A stretch of 64,000 nucleotides of DNA from Methylomagnum ishizawai (GCF_900155475.1 NZ_FXAM01000001.1:3482881-3546880); one strand, 5' to 3'. Positions 36,608-46,363 are shown, numbered from the stretch's first letter. Notes: generated by a model from the sequence alone, not told the origin. Made by a program: numbers and translations.

Positions 36608-37192
36608 CTATGCCGCCGGTGGTTCTTCCAACACCCGGCGGTAGACCTCGCCCAAATCCAGCACGCAGCCGATGGCATCCAGGGCCACCTGGGCCTCCAA
36701 GCCTTCCGCCACCGTCAGCAACCAGCCTTCGTCGCGCCGGGCATAGCGCTCGATGCGCGGCTCCTCCTGGGCGACCAGCAAATATTCCCGTAGCGATTCG
36801 ATGCGCTGGTATTCGGCGAACTTGCGACCGCGGTCGTTGCTTTCGGTGGACGGCGACAGGATTTCGACGATCACGGTGGGATTCAGCAGGGTGTCGCCTT
36901 GGCCGTCCTCGAATTGAGCCGGGCCGCACACCACAGCGATATCGGGATAACGGTAGCTGCGGGCCTGGGCCGGTTTGACCCGCATATCGGCGATATGGAC
37001 TTCGCAGGGGCGGTCCACCAACTGGTTGCCCAAGCTCCGGCTGATATTCGAGTTAATCAGGCTATGCGCCCGGCTCACGCCGGTCATGGCGTAGATATAC
37101 CCAGCGGCGTACTCACTTTTGTATTCGGCGGTGCGTTCGAGGGCGAGATATTCTTCGGGGGAATAAAGCTTTTCGGCGAGGACGGCGGACAT
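36608..37192 (-). CDS. Uma2-family putative endonuclease
   Basis: This 194-aa DUF820/Uma2 protein has a PD-(D/E)xK-type fold: YPDIAVVCG (about 98-106, metal-binding Asp), PTVIVEILSPSTE (about 122, Glu) and REYLLVAQEE with the family's conserved aromatic-Leu strand. Such genes are abundant in cyanobacteria and some gammaproteobacteria, and their substrates are unknown. It is a single gene. A GAATCCGGGCTA sequence near its stop belongs to a repeat family also seen at 58133. Confidence 0.85.
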   Translation of the reverse strand: MSAVLAEKLYSPEEYLALERTAEYKSEYAAGYIYAMTGVSRAHSLINSNISRSLGNQLVDRPCEVHIADMRVKPAQARSYRYPDIAVVCGPAQFEDGQGDTLLNPTVIVEILSPSTESNDRGRKFAEYQRIESLREYLLVAQEEPRIERYARRDEGWLLTVAEGLEAQVALDAIGCVLDLGEVYRRVLEEPPAA

Positions 37193-37328
37193 GGCGGTTC
37201 TCCTGCGGCGTGGATGCTGGAATGATTGTAAGCCCGAGGCATATCCCGGCGCATGGCGGAAATCCACACGCCCACGCCGAAACCCCAATCCCCCGCCCCC
37301 GTTACCGGACCCGAGGAGAACCCGCCCG

Positions 37329-37802
37329 ATGAAAACCCCGATCCTGTTTTTCCTGTCCACCCTGAGTTTGTGCGCCCAGGCCGAAGACATCCGCCCGGGC
37401 CTCTGGAAAATCACCCTGGAATCCCGCGTCGCCGCCACGCCCGATTGGCAACCGCAGCCCTTCGAGCTGACCCAATGTCTGAGCCAGGACGACGCCGACC
37501 ACCCGGAACGCCTGCTCACCGGCAGCGGCGGACCTGGCGTCTCGGGTTGCGATTTCGGGGATCGGAAGTATTCGGCGGGGCATCTCTCGTTCGACGTGGC
37601 TTGCGCCGGGGACTTGGGCCTCAAAGGCCATGGCGAGTTGGATTTCAGCGCGACCCGGATCGACGGAGCGCTGGACGTGAATTTCGGCGAGCAGGAAAAA
37701 ACCGACATGGGCAACCAATTCCACGCGGTCTATCTGGGGGAATGCGCGGGCGGCAACGCCCCGGCTACGGTTCCGCTTCCGGCGGTGCCACCCGCAAACT
37801 GA
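37329..37802 (+). CDS. Secreted DUF3617-type protein
   Basis: This 157-aa protein has a signal peptide ([18 protein letters not shown], cleavage near 18). The mature part starts [14 protein letters not shown], the typical DUF3617 opening. Four Cys residues (in TQCLSQ, SGCDFG, VACAGD and GECAGG) probably form two disulfides. Function unknown. Its last 38 nt overlap the 3' end of the convergent dtd gene. Confidence 0.8.
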   Translation: MKTPILFFLSTLSLCAQAEDIRPGLWKITLESRVAATPDWQPQPFELTQCLSQDDADHPERLLTGSGGPGVSGCDFGDRKYSAGHLSFDVACAGDLGLKGHGELDFSATRIDGALDVNFGEQEKTDMGNQFHAVYLGECAGGNAPATVPLPAVPPAN

Positions 37803-38223
37803 ATGTCACCGGCCCGTCGTTGACCAATTCCACTTGCATATTGGCCCCGAACCGCCCGGTTTCGACCGACCCATGCTTAGCCCGCACCCGCGCCACCAAA
37901 TCATCGAACAAACGGCGGCCGGTTTCGGGGTCGGCGGCGGGCGTGAAACTGGGGCGCATTCCCTTGCGGGTATCGGCGGCCAGGGTGAATTGCGACACCA
38001 GCAGCACCCCGCCGCCGGTTTCCATGACGCTGAGGTTCATCTTGTCCCCAGCGTCGGCGAACATGCGGTAACCCAGCAGCCGCCCGGCCAGACGCTCGGC
38101 CTGGGCCTCGGTGTCGCCGCGCTCCACCGCGACCAGGGCCAACAGGCCCGGCCCGATCCTGCCGACGCTCTCCCCAGCGACCCTGACCTCGGCCCGCGCC
38201 ACCCGCTGGATCACCGCCAGCAT
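37765..38223 (-). CDS. dtd: D-aminoacyl-tRNA deacylase
   Basis: This 152-aa protein removes mischarged D-amino acids (and Gly from tRNA-Ala). The SQFTLAAD motif lies at about 78-85, and the cross-subunit proofreading loop appears as NDGPVTF (about 137-143), matching the GPVT cis-Pro motif. ATG 38223 gives the normal [13 protein letters not shown] start. It lies 2 bp after the rhodanese gene and is probably in its operon. Confidence 0.95.
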   Translation of the reverse strand: MLAVIQRVARAEVRVAGESVGRIGPGLLALVAVERGDTEAQAERLAGRLLGYRMFADAGDKMNLSVMETGGGVLLVSQFTLAADTRKGMRPSFTPAADPETGRRLFDDLVARVRAKHGSVETGRFGANMQVELVNDGPVTFSLRVAPPEAEP

Positions 38224-38225
38224 TC

Positions 38226-38549
38226 TCAATACCTCGGCATGGCCGGATCGACCAACACGGCCCAGGCTTCCACGCCGCCGGACAGATTAAACACCTTCTG
38301 GAAATCGCGGCTGCCCAGGAAACCCGCGATGCTGGCGCTACGCATCCCGTGGTGGCAAATCACCACGGTTTCGCGGTCGGGGTCGAGTTCGCCGATGCGG
38401 GCGGGGACGGTGTTCATCGGGAGGTTGAGGCTACCTTCGATATGGCAAAAGGCGTATTCGTGGGGTTCGCGCACATCGAGCAGGAGCGGGGCCGGTTGAT
38501 TGGCGTCGTTCAGGCGGTCGCGGAGGGCGGGGGCGGTGATTTGCTGCAT
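38226..38549 (-). CDS. Single-domain rhodanese-like sulfurtransferase
   Basis: This 107-aa protein has [23 protein letters not shown] (about 22-44) and the active-site loop VICHHGMRS (about 63-71) with catalytic Cys. It has no signal peptide, so it acts in the cytoplasm and carries persulfide sulfur. The CxxGxR-type loop resembles GlpE/thiosulfate-sulfurtransferase variants. Its place just before dtd and after dcd-mrp shows no clear partner. Confidence 0.9.
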   Translation of the reverse strand: MQQITAPALRDRLNDANQPAPLLLDVREPHEYAFCHIEGSLNLPMNTVPARIGELDPDRETVVICHHGMRSASIAGFLGSRDFQKVFNLSGGVEAWAVLVDPAMPRY

Positions 38550-38601
38550 GGGATGATCGCGTAGGAAAAAGGTGGATGGAAAGGATCGGGACTCCAGCGG
38601 T

Positions 38602-39168
38602 TCAGGCTTTGGGCAGGGTCACGCCGGTCTGACCTTGATATTTGCCGCCACGGTCCTTGTACGAGGTTTCGCAGACTTCGTCGGCCCCGAGGAATAGCAT
38701 CTGGGCCACGCCTTCGTGGGCGTAGATTTTGGCGGGCAGCGGCGTGGTGTTGGAGAATTCCAGAGTCACATGCCCGTCCCATTCTGGCTCCAGGGGCGTG
38801 ACGTTGACGATGATCCCACAGCGGGCATAGGTCGATTTGCCGAGGCAGACCACCAGCACATCCCGCGGTATCCTGAAATATTCCACCGTCCGCGCCAAGG
38901 CGAAGGAATTGGGCGGAATGATGCACACGTCCTGCTGGACATCGACGAAGCTGTTTTCGTCGAAATCCTTGGGATCGACGATCACCGAATTGATATTGGT
39001 GAAAATCTTGAATTCGTGTGAGCAGCGCACATCGTAGCCATAGCTCGAAGTGCCGTAGGAAATCACCCGCTTGCCGTCGATTTTCCGCACTTGCCCCGGC
39101 TCGAACGGTGCGATCATGCCGTGTTCTTCCGCCATACGGCGGATCCAGCGGTCGGATTTGATGCCCAT
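38602..39168 (-). CDS. dcd: dCTP deaminase
   Basis: This 188-aa trimeric enzyme converts dCTP to dUTP. It shows the family start [19 protein letters not shown], the SSYGYDVRC segment, [10 protein letters not shown] (about 110-119, catalytic region) and [20 protein letters not shown] with the catalytic Glu. Length is exactly that of typical bacterial Dcd. The ATG overlaps the mrp stop by 1 nt; mrp-dcd is a common gene order. Confidence 0.97.
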   Translation of the reverse strand: MGIKSDRWIRRMAEEHGMIAPFEPGQVRKIDGKRVISYGTSSYGYDVRCSHEFKIFTNINSVIVDPKDFDENSFVDVQQDVCIIPPNSFALARTVEYFRIPRDVLVVCLGKSTYARCGIIVNVTPLEPEWDGHVTLEFSNTTPLPAKIYAHEGVAQMLFLGADEVCETSYKDRGGKYQGQTGVTLPKA

Positions 39169-40256
39169 CAGTCGTTCACCACCTGGATGGTGGGGAAACG
39201 AGCGCTGTAATCCTTGGCCTTGAGCGCCAACCGCGCCGCCAGCTTGCGGGCGATGGCCTTGTAGATTTGGGCGGGCTGGCCTTCGGGGTCGGCCACCACG
39301 GTGGGCTGGCCGCTGTCGGCGGCGAGCCGGATCGCCATATCCAAGGGCAAGGCGCCCAGGAGTTCGGTGCCGTATTTCTCCGCCATCCTGGCCCCGCCGC
39401 CCTCGCCGAAGATGGGTTCGGCATGGCCGCAGTGGGAGCAGATATGGATGCTCATATTCTCCACCAAGCCCAGCACCGGCACCCCGACCTGCTCGAACAT
39501 CCTGAGGCCGCGCTGGGCGTCCAGCAAGGCGATATCCTGCGGCGTGGTGACGATGACCGCGCCCGACACCGGAATCTGCTGGGCCAGGGTCAATTGGATA
39601 TCGCCGGTGCCGGGCGGCAGGTCGATCAAGAGATAATCCAGGTCGTCCCACTTGGTGTCCTTCAGCATTTGCTGCAAGGCACCCGTCACCATCGGGCCGC
39701 GCCAGATCATGGGCTGGTCCTCGCCGACCAGATAGCCGATGGAAATCGACTGCACCCCATAGGCCATCTTGGGAATCATGCGTTTCCCCTCTTCCACCTC
39801 CGGCATCCCCGACAGGCCCAGCATCAAGGGCTGGCTCGGCCCGTAAATATCGGCGTCGAGGATACCGACCCGCGCCCCTTCGGCGGCAAGGGCCAGCGCC
39901 AAATTCGCGGTGGTGGTCGATTTGCCGACGCCACCCTTGCCCGAGGCCACGGCGATGATGTTCTTGACGCCGGGCATGGGTTTCAAATTCTTCTGCACGG
40001 CATGGGACACGATCTCGGTGGCGACCTCGACCTCGACCGCCACCGCCCCGGTATCGGCCTGGACCTTGGCCACCAATGCGGCCTGGAGCGCTTCGTGGAA
40101 ACTAGCGGCGGGATAGCCCAAAGCCAGCCGGATGCGGACCTTGTCGCCCTCCACCTCGATTTTTTTCGCCATCCTGGCGCCGACCAGGTCTTTCCCGAGG
40201 TGGGGATCGATCCAGGTTTTCAGACTGCTTTCGACATCGGCTTGGGTGAAGGACAT
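39168..40256 (-). CDS. mrp: Mrp/ApbC iron-sulfur carrier ATPase
   Basis: This 362-aa protein has an N-terminal MIP18-like domain (1-85), then a ParA/MinD-type ATPase with the deviant Walker [18 protein letters not shown] (about 104), [13 protein letters not shown], and the C-terminal CSHCGH (about 275) whose CxxC binds a bridging [4Fe-4S] cluster in the dimer. It delivers Fe-S clusters to apoproteins in the cytoplasm. It is the first gene of the mrp-dcd pair. Confidence 0.95.
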   Translation of the reverse strand: MSFTQADVESSLKTWIDPHLGKDLVGARMAKKIEVEGDKVRIRLALGYPAASFHEALQAALVAKVQADTGAVAVEVEVATEIVSHAVQKNLKPMPGVKNIIAVASGKGGVGKSTTTANLALALAAEGARVGILDADIYGPSQPLMLGLSGMPEVEEGKRMIPKMAYGVQSISIGYLVGEDQPMIWRGPMVTGALQQMLKDTKWDDLDYLLIDLPPGTGDIQLTLAQQIPVSGAVIVTTPQDIALLDAQRGLRMFEQVGVPVLGLVENMSIHICSHCGHAEPIFGEGGGARMAEKYGTELLGALPLDMAIRLAADSGQPTVVADPEGQPAQIYKAIARKLAARLALKAKDYSARFPTIQVVND

Positions 40257-40413
40257 GGGACTCTCCGGGCAATGCAAATAACCAAGCGCCATTCTACACA
40301 ATTGGGGCGGCGGCTTGCGCCGGGGGGGAATCCAAGGGGGCGGGAATGGGCGTGGCGGGGGAAACAGGGCGTCCCCGCAGCGGAAAGGGCGGGGACGGTA
40401 GACGGCTTCGGAC

Positions 40414-40716
40414 TCAGGCGTCGATCACCAGCATCACGTTGTTGGTGACCACCCAACCGTAAAAGGTCACGGCGGAAGCCAGGGTGGCGGTCATCCAGCG
40501 GCTCTTGATCCTGCGCCTCCCGGCGAACACGAAGGCAATGAAGCCCAAGGCCACCAGTTTCAGCGCGGTGATGGAACAGGCCAGGCCGAAATAACCAGCG
40601 CAATAATTGAGTACCGGGTTCACTTCCTCCAATCCGAACCAACTCAGGCCAAAATAAGTCACGATGCCATCGGCGACGTGCAACAATGCGAACAGGATTA
40701 ACAGTAAAGCGTCCAC
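40414..40716 (-). CDS. Small membrane protein (DUF5658-like)
   Basis: This 100-aa protein has three hydrophobic segments (about 2-22, 45-65 and 78-97). The first contains DGIVTYFGL and is followed by EEVNPVLNY, the E-x-NP pattern typical of DUF5658 proteins. Function unknown. Probably monocistronic. Confidence 0.75.
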   Translation of the reverse strand: MDALLLILFALLHVADGIVTYFGLSWFGLEEVNPVLNYCAGYFGLACSITALKLVALGFIAFVFAGRRRIKSRWMTATLASAVTFYGWVVTNNVMLVIDA

Positions 40717-41154
40717 GGTAGAACTCCAGCCCCCATCTCGGGATGATTCCCCAGGCTCAAGGCCCGGAATGGCCCAATGGGCGGCGTTGATTGCGGTCAG
40801 GGAACCCTTACGAAGTCCACGCGCTCGACCGCGCCGCTTGGCTTCGCAGGGCTGGGAGCTTCGCCGGATCGGCCCGGCGAGGCATGACAGGCACGGTTCG
40901 GGCGAGTTCCGCGCTAACGGGAGAGCGCCGGGGAGGGTTCGTCGGAATTACGGGATGTCATCGACAAACATAGCAGCAGTTTCCGGGCCAAGCGCCGGGT
41001 CCGGTTGGCCCGAATCCCGCCCGTAAGGCGCAACATCTTGATCCACCTTGATTTAATCCCCGATCGGGCGACCTATGGTACAAACCCTAGAGCGGATTTT
41101 CCCCATAATGGGGCACGGCTTGTAGGAAAACCGACACCGTTCTTCCCGCCCGGT
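40717..41154. other. 438-bp gap with no supported gene
   Basis: No reading frame here looks like a protein. The central part (40790-40980) is GC-rich with several inverted repeats, for example CGCCGG/CCGGCG at 40861-40878, and could fold as an RNA. I could not match it to any riboswitch or ncRNA consensus. The right part (41080-41110) holds a CCCCATAATGGGG palindrome. Confidence 0.5.
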
Positions 41155-41499
41155 TCAGCCGGGGATTTTCTGGAGGTCTTGCCAGGTGTTGTCCCAGGTG
41201 CAGCCCTGCCCCATCCACAACGGGGCCACCAACAGATCGACCACCGGCAGGAAGGGCGTCGCGACCAGCCAGGTCGTAGTGCCCAAGCCGACATAGGCCG
41301 GATACATCCAATCGGGATCGACCTGGGCCTGCAACAAGCCCGGATAGGCGTCGCGCCACATATGTTGGGTAATCGGGAAAACCCGGCAGGTGGCCGGATT
41401 CACCCCGACATCGCGGGTGTATTGGCTGGGCGCGGTGACACAGGCGGCGAGCGGCAACAAGCCCACCAATAGCGCGGCGGGTTTCAGTTTCATTCCCAT
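41155..41499 (-). CDS. Small lipoprotein of unknown function
   Basis: This 114-aa protein has a lipoprotein signal: MGMKLKPAALLVGLLPLAAC, with the lipobox ending at Cys20. The mature part carries Cys residues at TCRVFP and QGCTWD that may pair, and a hydrophobic segment YVGLGTTTWLVATPFLPVVDLLVAPLW (about 70-96). It has the look of outer-membrane lipoproteins with a C-terminal hydrophobic hairpin. No family is recognised. It lies 11 bp after the SSB-like gene. Confidence 0.7.
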   Translation of the reverse strand: MGMKLKPAALLVGLLPLAACVTAPSQYTRDVGVNPATCRVFPITQHMWRDAYPGLLQAQVDPDWMYPAYVGLGTTTWLVATPFLPVVDLLVAPLWMGQGCTWDNTWQDLQKIPG

Positions 41500-41510
41500 G
41501 ATCCAACCCG

Positions 41511-41921
41511 TCAAAACGGAATATCGTCGTCGAACTCGACCGCCACGCCGGGTTCGCGGCCCGGCGGCGGCTCGGCGGGCGCGGCCCGGCCAGGGGCTTC
41601 CTTGGGTTCGCGCCGCTTGCGGGTTTCGCGGGTTTCGTGGATCGACAGGAGGCCGGAGGCGGTCACGCTGAGGCCGTGGCGGAGTTCACCGTCTTTTTCC
41701 CAGGACGACAGCTTGGCCGAACCCGCAAGGCTGACCGCGTCGCCGGCCTTGAGGCGGCCCAGGCGTTCGCCGACCTCGCCGAAGGCGATGGTGGACACCC
41801 AGAGGGTTTCATCGCCTTCGACCGGCACCCTGATTTGCGCGGTGGTGAACGGCCTGCCGGAAGGTCCGACGCGGACCAGGGGATCGCGGGATAGTTTTCC
41901 CGACAACAATACGTCGAGCAT
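41511..41921 (-). CDS. Atypical single-stranded DNA-binding protein
   Basis: This 136-aa protein has an OB-fold pattern (residues 1-95: LLSGKLSRDP, a strand with VSTIAFGEVGERLGRLKAGDAV, then LSSWEKDGELRHGLSV). A proline-rich linker follows, with a classic acidic SSB tip DDDIPF at the very end, which recruits repair proteins. It lacks the usual SSB N-terminal motif MxxRGVNKVILIG, so it is a diverged or accessory SSB rather than the main one. Confidence 0.75.
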   Translation of the reverse strand: MLDVLLSGKLSRDPLVRVGPSGRPFTTAQIRVPVEGDETLWVSTIAFGEVGERLGRLKAGDAVSLAGSAKLSSWEKDGELRHGLSVTASGLLSIHETRETRKRREPKEAPGRAAPAEPPPGREPGVAVEFDDDIPF

Positions 41922-42050
41922 GGGGGTTCTCCTTCCAAGTGAATTGGGGAAGCTTATACACGCAGAGGCCGCCCCTAGCCAAGCCGGAACCGCGTCCGCG
42001 ATTATGGGATAATCGCCGCCATTTTCATGCAGCGAACCTTGATGAAGCCG

Positions 42051-44132
42051 ATGAACCAGCCACGCCAAATCCTCGTCACCAGCGCCCTGCCCTATGCCAA
42101 TGGTCCCATCCATTTGGGGCATTTGGTGGAATACATCCAAACCGACATCTGGGTGCGCTTCCAGAAGATGCGTTATCCCGCGAGCGAGGGCCACCGAATA
42201 TCCTACATCTGCGCCGACGACACCCACGGCACGCCGATCATGCTGCGGGCGGAGAAGGAAGGCATCAGCCCGGAGGCACTCATCGACCGCGTCCACGGCC
42301 AGCATAAGCGGGATTTCGACGGCTTCCTGGTCGAATTCGACAACTATTACTCGACCCATTCCGAGGAAACCCGGCGTTTCGCCGAAACGATCTATGCAAC
42401 GTTGAAACGCAACGGCCTGATCGAATCCCGCGCCATCGAGCAGTATTACGACCCGGTGAAAGAGATGTTCCTGCCGGATCGTTTCATCAAGGGCGAATGT
42501 CCGCGCTGCCATGCCAAAGACCAATATGGCGATTCCTGCGAAGTCTGCGGCGCGACCTATGCTCCCACCGATTTGCTGAATCCCTATTCCGCCGTGTCCG
42601 GGGCCGCGCCGGTGCGGAAGGAATCGGTGCATTATTTCTTCAAGTTGGGGAAGTGTGGGGAATTCCTGCAAAACTGGACCCGCGCCGGGCACTTGCAGGA
42701 CGAGGCCGCCAATAAGATGGCGGAATGGTTCGAGGCCGGACTGAACGACTGGGATATTTCCCGCGACGCGCCTTATTTCGGTTTCGAGATTCCCGACGCG
42801 CCGGGCAAGTTCTTCTATGTTTGGCTGGACGCGCCAATTGGCTATATGGGCAGTTTCCAGAACCTATGCGACCGGCTGGGGCTGAACTTCGCAGATTATT
42901 GGAGCAAAGATTCCAGCGCCGAGCTTTACCATTTTATCGGCAAGGATATCTTATATTTCCATGCTTTATTCTGGCCGGCCATGCTGGAATATTCGGATTT
43001 CCGCACGCCGACCAAGATTTTCGCCCATGGCTTCCTGACCGTGAATGGCGAGAAGATGTCGAAATCCCGCGGTACTTTCATCACAGCTTCCAGCTATCTT
43101 GAGCAAGGCTTGAACCCGGAATGGCTCAGGTACTATTACGCCTGCAAGCTGAATGGGAGCATGGAGGATATTGACCTGAATCTGGAAGATTTCGCGGCAC
43201 GGGTGAATTCGGATTTGGTCGGGAAATATGTGAATATTGCCAGTAGGGCAGCTAACTTTATAACCAAGCGATTTCATGGTGCAGTAAAAATCACTGACCG
43301 ATATAGCGACCCCATATTGCAGACTGTAGAAAACGAATCAGATAAAATAGCATCTTTCTATGAAAATCGGGAATATGGTAAAGCCATTCGACTCATCATG
43401 GAGCTAGCCGATTCCATCAATGCATACGTTGATGCCAACAAGCCGTGGGAACTGGCTAAAAATGCGGAGCAATCAGAGGAGCTACTCAAAGTTTGCAGCA
43501 TTATTCTCGAAGCGTTTCGAATACTAACCCTATACTTAAAACCCGTTTTACCCAATATTGCAAAAAAAGTAGAAACTTTTCTAAACCTTTCGACACCACT
43601 CATGTGGGATGATGTGTTTAATGGAATTTCTCCTAAGCGACCACTCCAAACTTACGAACACTTAATCACCCGCATCGACCCCAAACAAATCGAGGCGCTC
43701 GTGGAAGCCAACAAACCCAGCCTGCAAGCCACCACCGAACCGGCCCCGCATTCCGAACAACGCCACGCCCAGCACCAGCAACACGTGATCCAGCCCATCG
43801 CCGACACCATTTCGATTGAGGATTTCGCCAAGATCGACCTGCGTATCGCCCGAATCGCCAAGGCCGAGCATGTCGAGAAGGCCGAGAAGTTGTTGAAGCT
43901 GACCCTGGACATCGGCGAGGAACAGCCGCGCACCGTGTTCGCCGGCATCAAAGCGGCCTACGACCCGGCGCAGTTGGAAGGCAAGCTGACGGTGATGGTC
44001 GCCAACCTGGCCCCGCGCAAGATGAAATTCGGCCTATCGGAAGGGATGGTCTTGGCCGCCAGCGACGAGCGCGGCGGGCCGTTCGTGCTGTTCCCGGATG
44101 AAGGGGCGCAGCCGGGCATGCGGATTAAATAA
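42051..44132 (+). CDS. metG: Methionyl-tRNA synthetase
   Basis: This 693-aa class I synthetase has the HIGH-type motif PIHLGH (about 18-23), the zinc site [18 protein letters not shown] (about 144-161), KMSKS in GEKMSKSRG (about 333), a helical anticodon-binding domain and a C-terminal tRNA-binding OB domain (from about 585: [20 protein letters not shown]). The start is uncertain among 42027, 42042 and 42051; the last gives the normal N-terminus. The anticodon-domain part (about 43220-43660) is sharply AT-rich (19 GC in 60 at 43321-43380) while both flanks are GC-rich, suggesting a mosaic gene. Confidence 0.95.
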   Translation: MNQPRQILVTSALPYANGPIHLGHLVEYIQTDIWVRFQKMRYPASEGHRISYICADDTHGTPIMLRAEKEGISPEALIDRVHGQHKRDFDGFLVEFDNYYSTHSEETRRFAETIYATLKRNGLIESRAIEQYYDPVKEMFLPDRFIKGECPRCHAKDQYGDSCEVCGATYAPTDLLNPYSAVSGAAPVRKESVHYFFKLGKCGEFLQNWTRAGHLQDEAANKMAEWFEAGLNDWDISRDAPYFGFEIPDAPGKFFYVWLDAPIGYMGSFQNLCDRLGLNFADYWSKDSSAELYHFIGKDILYFHALFWPAMLEYSDFRTPTKIFAHGFLTVNGEKMSKSRGTFITASSYLEQGLNPEWLRYYYACKLNGSMEDIDLNLEDFAARVNSDLVGKYVNIASRAANFITKRFHGAVKITDRYSDPILQTVENESDKIASFYENREYGKAIRLIMELADSINAYVDANKPWELAKNAEQSEELLKVCSIILEAFRILTLYLKPVLPNIAKKVETFLNLSTPLMWDDVFNGISPKRPLQTYEHLITRIDPKQIEALVEANKPSLQATTEPAPHSEQRHAQHQQHVIQPIADTISIEDFAKIDLRIARIAKAEHVEKAEKLLKLTLDIGEEQPRTVFAGIKAAYDPAQLEGKLTVMVANLAPRKMKFGLSEGMVLAASDERGGPFVLFPDEGAQPGMRIK

Positions 44133-44143
44133 AGGGTATTACT

Positions 44144-44178
44144 TAGGGTGGGTTAGCGCACCCGCGTAACCCACCCTA
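44144..44178. terminator. Bidirectional hairpin, TAGGGTGGGTTA repeat
   Basis: A perfect 12-bp stem (44144-44155 with 44167-44178) lies between the convergent metG and DUF4242 genes. There is no T run, so termination is inferred from position. The loop and right arm (TAGCGCACCCGCGTA, 44154-44168) recur exactly at 63692-63706, which marks it as an interspersed repeat family. Confidence 0.6.
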
Positions 44179-44191
44179 CGATTTTATGAAA

Positions 44192-44464
44192 CTATCCCGC
44201 CGTGGCCGGATCGATCACCGCCGTAACCTCCGAAATCCGGTTGGCCGGAAATCCCCCCTCCTCCGCGTGCTGCCGGATCAATGCCTCGTTCGGCGCGATA
44301 TATACGCAATACACTTTATCCCCGGTCACATAGCTCTGTATCCACTGGATACCCGGCCCCAGCCGGTTCAGCACGCTGCACGACTGCTGCGAGATACCCC
44401 GCAATTCCTCCGCCGTCAATTTTCCGGCACCGGGGATTTCCCGTTCGATCAGATACTTGGGCAT
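44192..44464 (-). CDS. DUF4242-family small protein
   Basis: This 90-aa protein begins MPKYLIEREIPGAGKLTAEE and continues with IQWIQSYVTGDKVYCVYIAPNEALIRQHAEEGGFPANRI. This is the ferredoxin-like DUF4242 pattern, some members of which are annotated as nickel-binding. No signal peptide. It is 28 bp downstream of the small Fe-S protein and probably in its operon. Confidence 0.8.
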   Translation of the reverse strand: MPKYLIEREIPGAGKLTAEELRGISQQSCSVLNRLGPGIQWIQSYVTGDKVYCVYIAPNEALIRQHAEEGGFPANRISEVTAVIDPATAG

Positions 44465-44492
44465 ATCAACCACTCCTTTTTGTGTTGCAGTT

Positions 44493-44708
44493 TCACTCCG
44501 CCGCGACGATATATTCATAGCTCAAAGCCCCCGAAGGACAGCATTCGACCACTTCGGCGATGGCCTCGGGCGTCGCGGCATCCACATCGATCCACGGTTC
44601 TTTCGAGGGATCGAACACCTGGGGCAGGCCGCGCACGCATTCCCCGGCATGGGAACAGGCATACGGGTTGAAGCGGACGATCACCTGCCGGTTCTTATAC
44701 TCTTGCAT
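44493..44708 (-). CDS. Small (4Fe-4S) mono-cluster protein, YjdI type
   Basis: This 71-aa protein matches the YjdI/COG3592 pattern. Cys residues in YACSHAGECVRGLP (about 17-30) and VVECCPSGALSYE (about 53-65) would hold one cluster, and WIDVDAA lies between them. Its function as an electron carrier is inferred from the family. It lies 80 bp downstream of the methanethiol oxidase gene on the same strand and may be co-regulated with it. Confidence 0.85.
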   Translation of the reverse strand: MQEYKNRQVIVRFNPYACSHAGECVRGLPQVFDPSKEPWIDVDAATPEAIAEVVECCPSGALSYEYIVAAE

Positions 44709-44788
44709 GGCATTCCTCGGGGTTGGAAAAAGGTTGTTTGGCTTATCGGCCCCCGCCCGGAGGCAAGGGCCGGATCGGGTTGTGGACC

Positions 44789-46162
44789 TCAGCGCTTGGC
44801 GGCTTCGGCCACGGTGGGAGCGGGTTGCGCCTCCGCCACGCTCTTGTACAGCGAATACGCCCCGAACCGCATCTGATGGGCGCGGCCCAGTTTCTCTTTG
44901 GTGAAATCGACCGCGAATTGCTCCTTCAATTCCTTGCCGTCCCAGGCATAACCCTTGAGGAATTGCTCATCGTCCTTGCCCTTCTTATCCCAGTTGGCGA
45001 GCAGCGAGGAGGTGAAATACACCCGTTTGCCGTCCCAACTCGACGAGGCCATGTTGAGCTGCGCCCCGATGACCTTCTCGTAAACCTGTTTGGGATGCTT
45101 GGGATCGGAAATATCGAAGGCGCGGGCCTTGCCGTCCATGAAGGTATCGACCCACAGCAGTTTGTCGTCGCTGGAAATCGAAATATCCACCGGCAGCGGC
45201 ACCTTGCTCGGATCGCCGATATCGGCCACTTCGGTCGCCTGCCATTCGCCCTTATCGTCCGGGGCGACCAGCCAGATTTTCGAGGTCAGGGCGGTGGTGG
45301 TGAAGCAATAGTCGTGGGTATCGTCCCAGGCGCAACGGACTTCCAAGGGCGCGCCCGGCACGTCGAACACCTTTTTGGGCTGGCGGCTGATCAAATCCCA
45401 CACCACCACGGTATTGCCGAAATGCTTCATGGCTTCGGGGTCCTGGAGCATCTTGCCGAAATCCATCATGTAGTTGTTCCAGCCGGTGAACGAGGTCGAA
45501 ACCAGGGCGTTCTTGCGCGGCAGGGCGCGGACATCGTAACCATAACCATCGGCGTATTTGCCGGTCTTGACCGCGCCGCCGAGGTTGTCGTCGGTGGGCA
45601 TCCAATGGGTGGCGACATAATCGCCCGCGTTGGTGTATTCCACCATCGCGGTGCGCCCACCGTGGTCCTTGTTGTTGGACAGCCCAGTGATGAGTATCCG
45701 CCCCGGCAAGGCGTAGAACGAATGCGGCCCGACCACGCCGCCGCTCTTGGCCACGAAGTCGGTCAAGGTCTTGACCAGCTTGGGTTTGCCGGGGTCGCTA
45801 TGCACATCGAAGATGAAAATCTTGTTGGTATCGAGCCCGCCCGTCCACAGGAATTGGCGGTCGTCGGTGAAGTCGGAATGGTGGGCCTCGTTGCGCCCGC
45901 CCACCGACACGCTGCCGACCACCTTGCCGTAATCGGGAGACTTCGGGTTCACAGCGACCGTAACCAGTTTGTCCTGTTCGTCGCCCAGCCCCTCAACACC
46001 CAGGGTCCAGACGTAGACGAAATCTTCCTGGCCCTTGATCTTGGGCATATAGGGCGAGAGGCAGGTTTCATCTGCCCCGGCGGAAAGGATGCCGAGACCG
46101 GACAGAGCCAATCCGCACAACACGGCGCGGACGGCACGGGGGAGCATGGTTGGTTTTGACAT
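44789..46162 (-). CDS. mtoX: Periplasmic methanethiol oxidase (SBP56 family)
   Basis: This 457-aa protein has a signal peptide (MSKPTMLPRAVRAVLCGLALSGLGILSAGA), so it acts in the periplasm. It has the beta-propeller signatures of selenium-binding protein/methanethiol oxidase: GGRNEAHHSDFTDDRQFLW (metal-binding His pair), VGPHSFYALPGRIL and DISISSDDKLLWV. Known bacterial members oxidise methanethiol to formaldehyde, sulfide and peroxide with copper. An operator shared with the TetR gene lies 122 bp upstream. The gene symbol reflects family function. Confidence 0.85.
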   Translation of the reverse strand: MSKPTMLPRAVRAVLCGLALSGLGILSAGADETCLSPYMPKIKGQEDFVYVWTLGVEGLGDEQDKLVTVAVNPKSPDYGKVVGSVSVGGRNEAHHSDFTDDRQFLWTGGLDTNKIFIFDVHSDPGKPKLVKTLTDFVAKSGGVVGPHSFYALPGRILITGLSNNKDHGGRTAMVEYTNAGDYVATHWMPTDDNLGGAVKTGKYADGYGYDVRALPRKNALVSTSFTGWNNYMMDFGKMLQDPEAMKHFGNTVVVWDLISRQPKKVFDVPGAPLEVRCAWDDTHDYCFTTTALTSKIWLVAPDDKGEWQATEVADIGDPSKVPLPVDISISSDDKLLWVDTFMDGKARAFDISDPKHPKQVYEKVIGAQLNMASSSWDGKRVYFTSSLLANWDKKGKDDEQFLKGYAWDGKELKEQFAVDFTKEKLGRAHQMRFGAYSLYKSVAEAQPAPTVAEAAKR

Positions 46163-46283
46163 TCGCGTAGCCCTCACTTGGTTTATAGCGCCGGTGCCGT
46201 CGCCATGGCGCGGCCCGGTGGTTATGGCGTTCCCTCGTCGCTTGATCTTCCACTGAAGCCTGTCCGACCGGCCTTTTCCGAGT

Positions 46284-46294
46284 AGACCAGTCGT
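46284..46294. promoter_or_regulatory. Probable TetR operator upstream of methanethiol oxidase gene
   Basis: AGACCAGTCGT at 46284-46294 repeats all but the first base of the palindrome ACGACCAGTCGT found upstream of the tetR gene (one mismatch in 11). It lies between tetR and the methanethiol oxidase gene, 122 bp before the latter's start. Confidence 0.6.
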
Positions 46295-46363
46295 TTTATA
46301 TCCGGCCAAAAAATAATGCGCCCGTGCCCGTGGCGCAATCCGTTCCACACGCTTACGTCCGAT

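Noticed and set aside
40790-40980. Group II intron or riboswitch remnant
   Set aside because: A GCACGGTTCGGG stretch looked reminiscent, but no domain V or other defining motif could be found.
46255-46275. Second MITE end (AAGCCTGTCCGACC)
   Set aside because: Two mismatches to the terminal repeat and no inverted partner or target duplication nearby.
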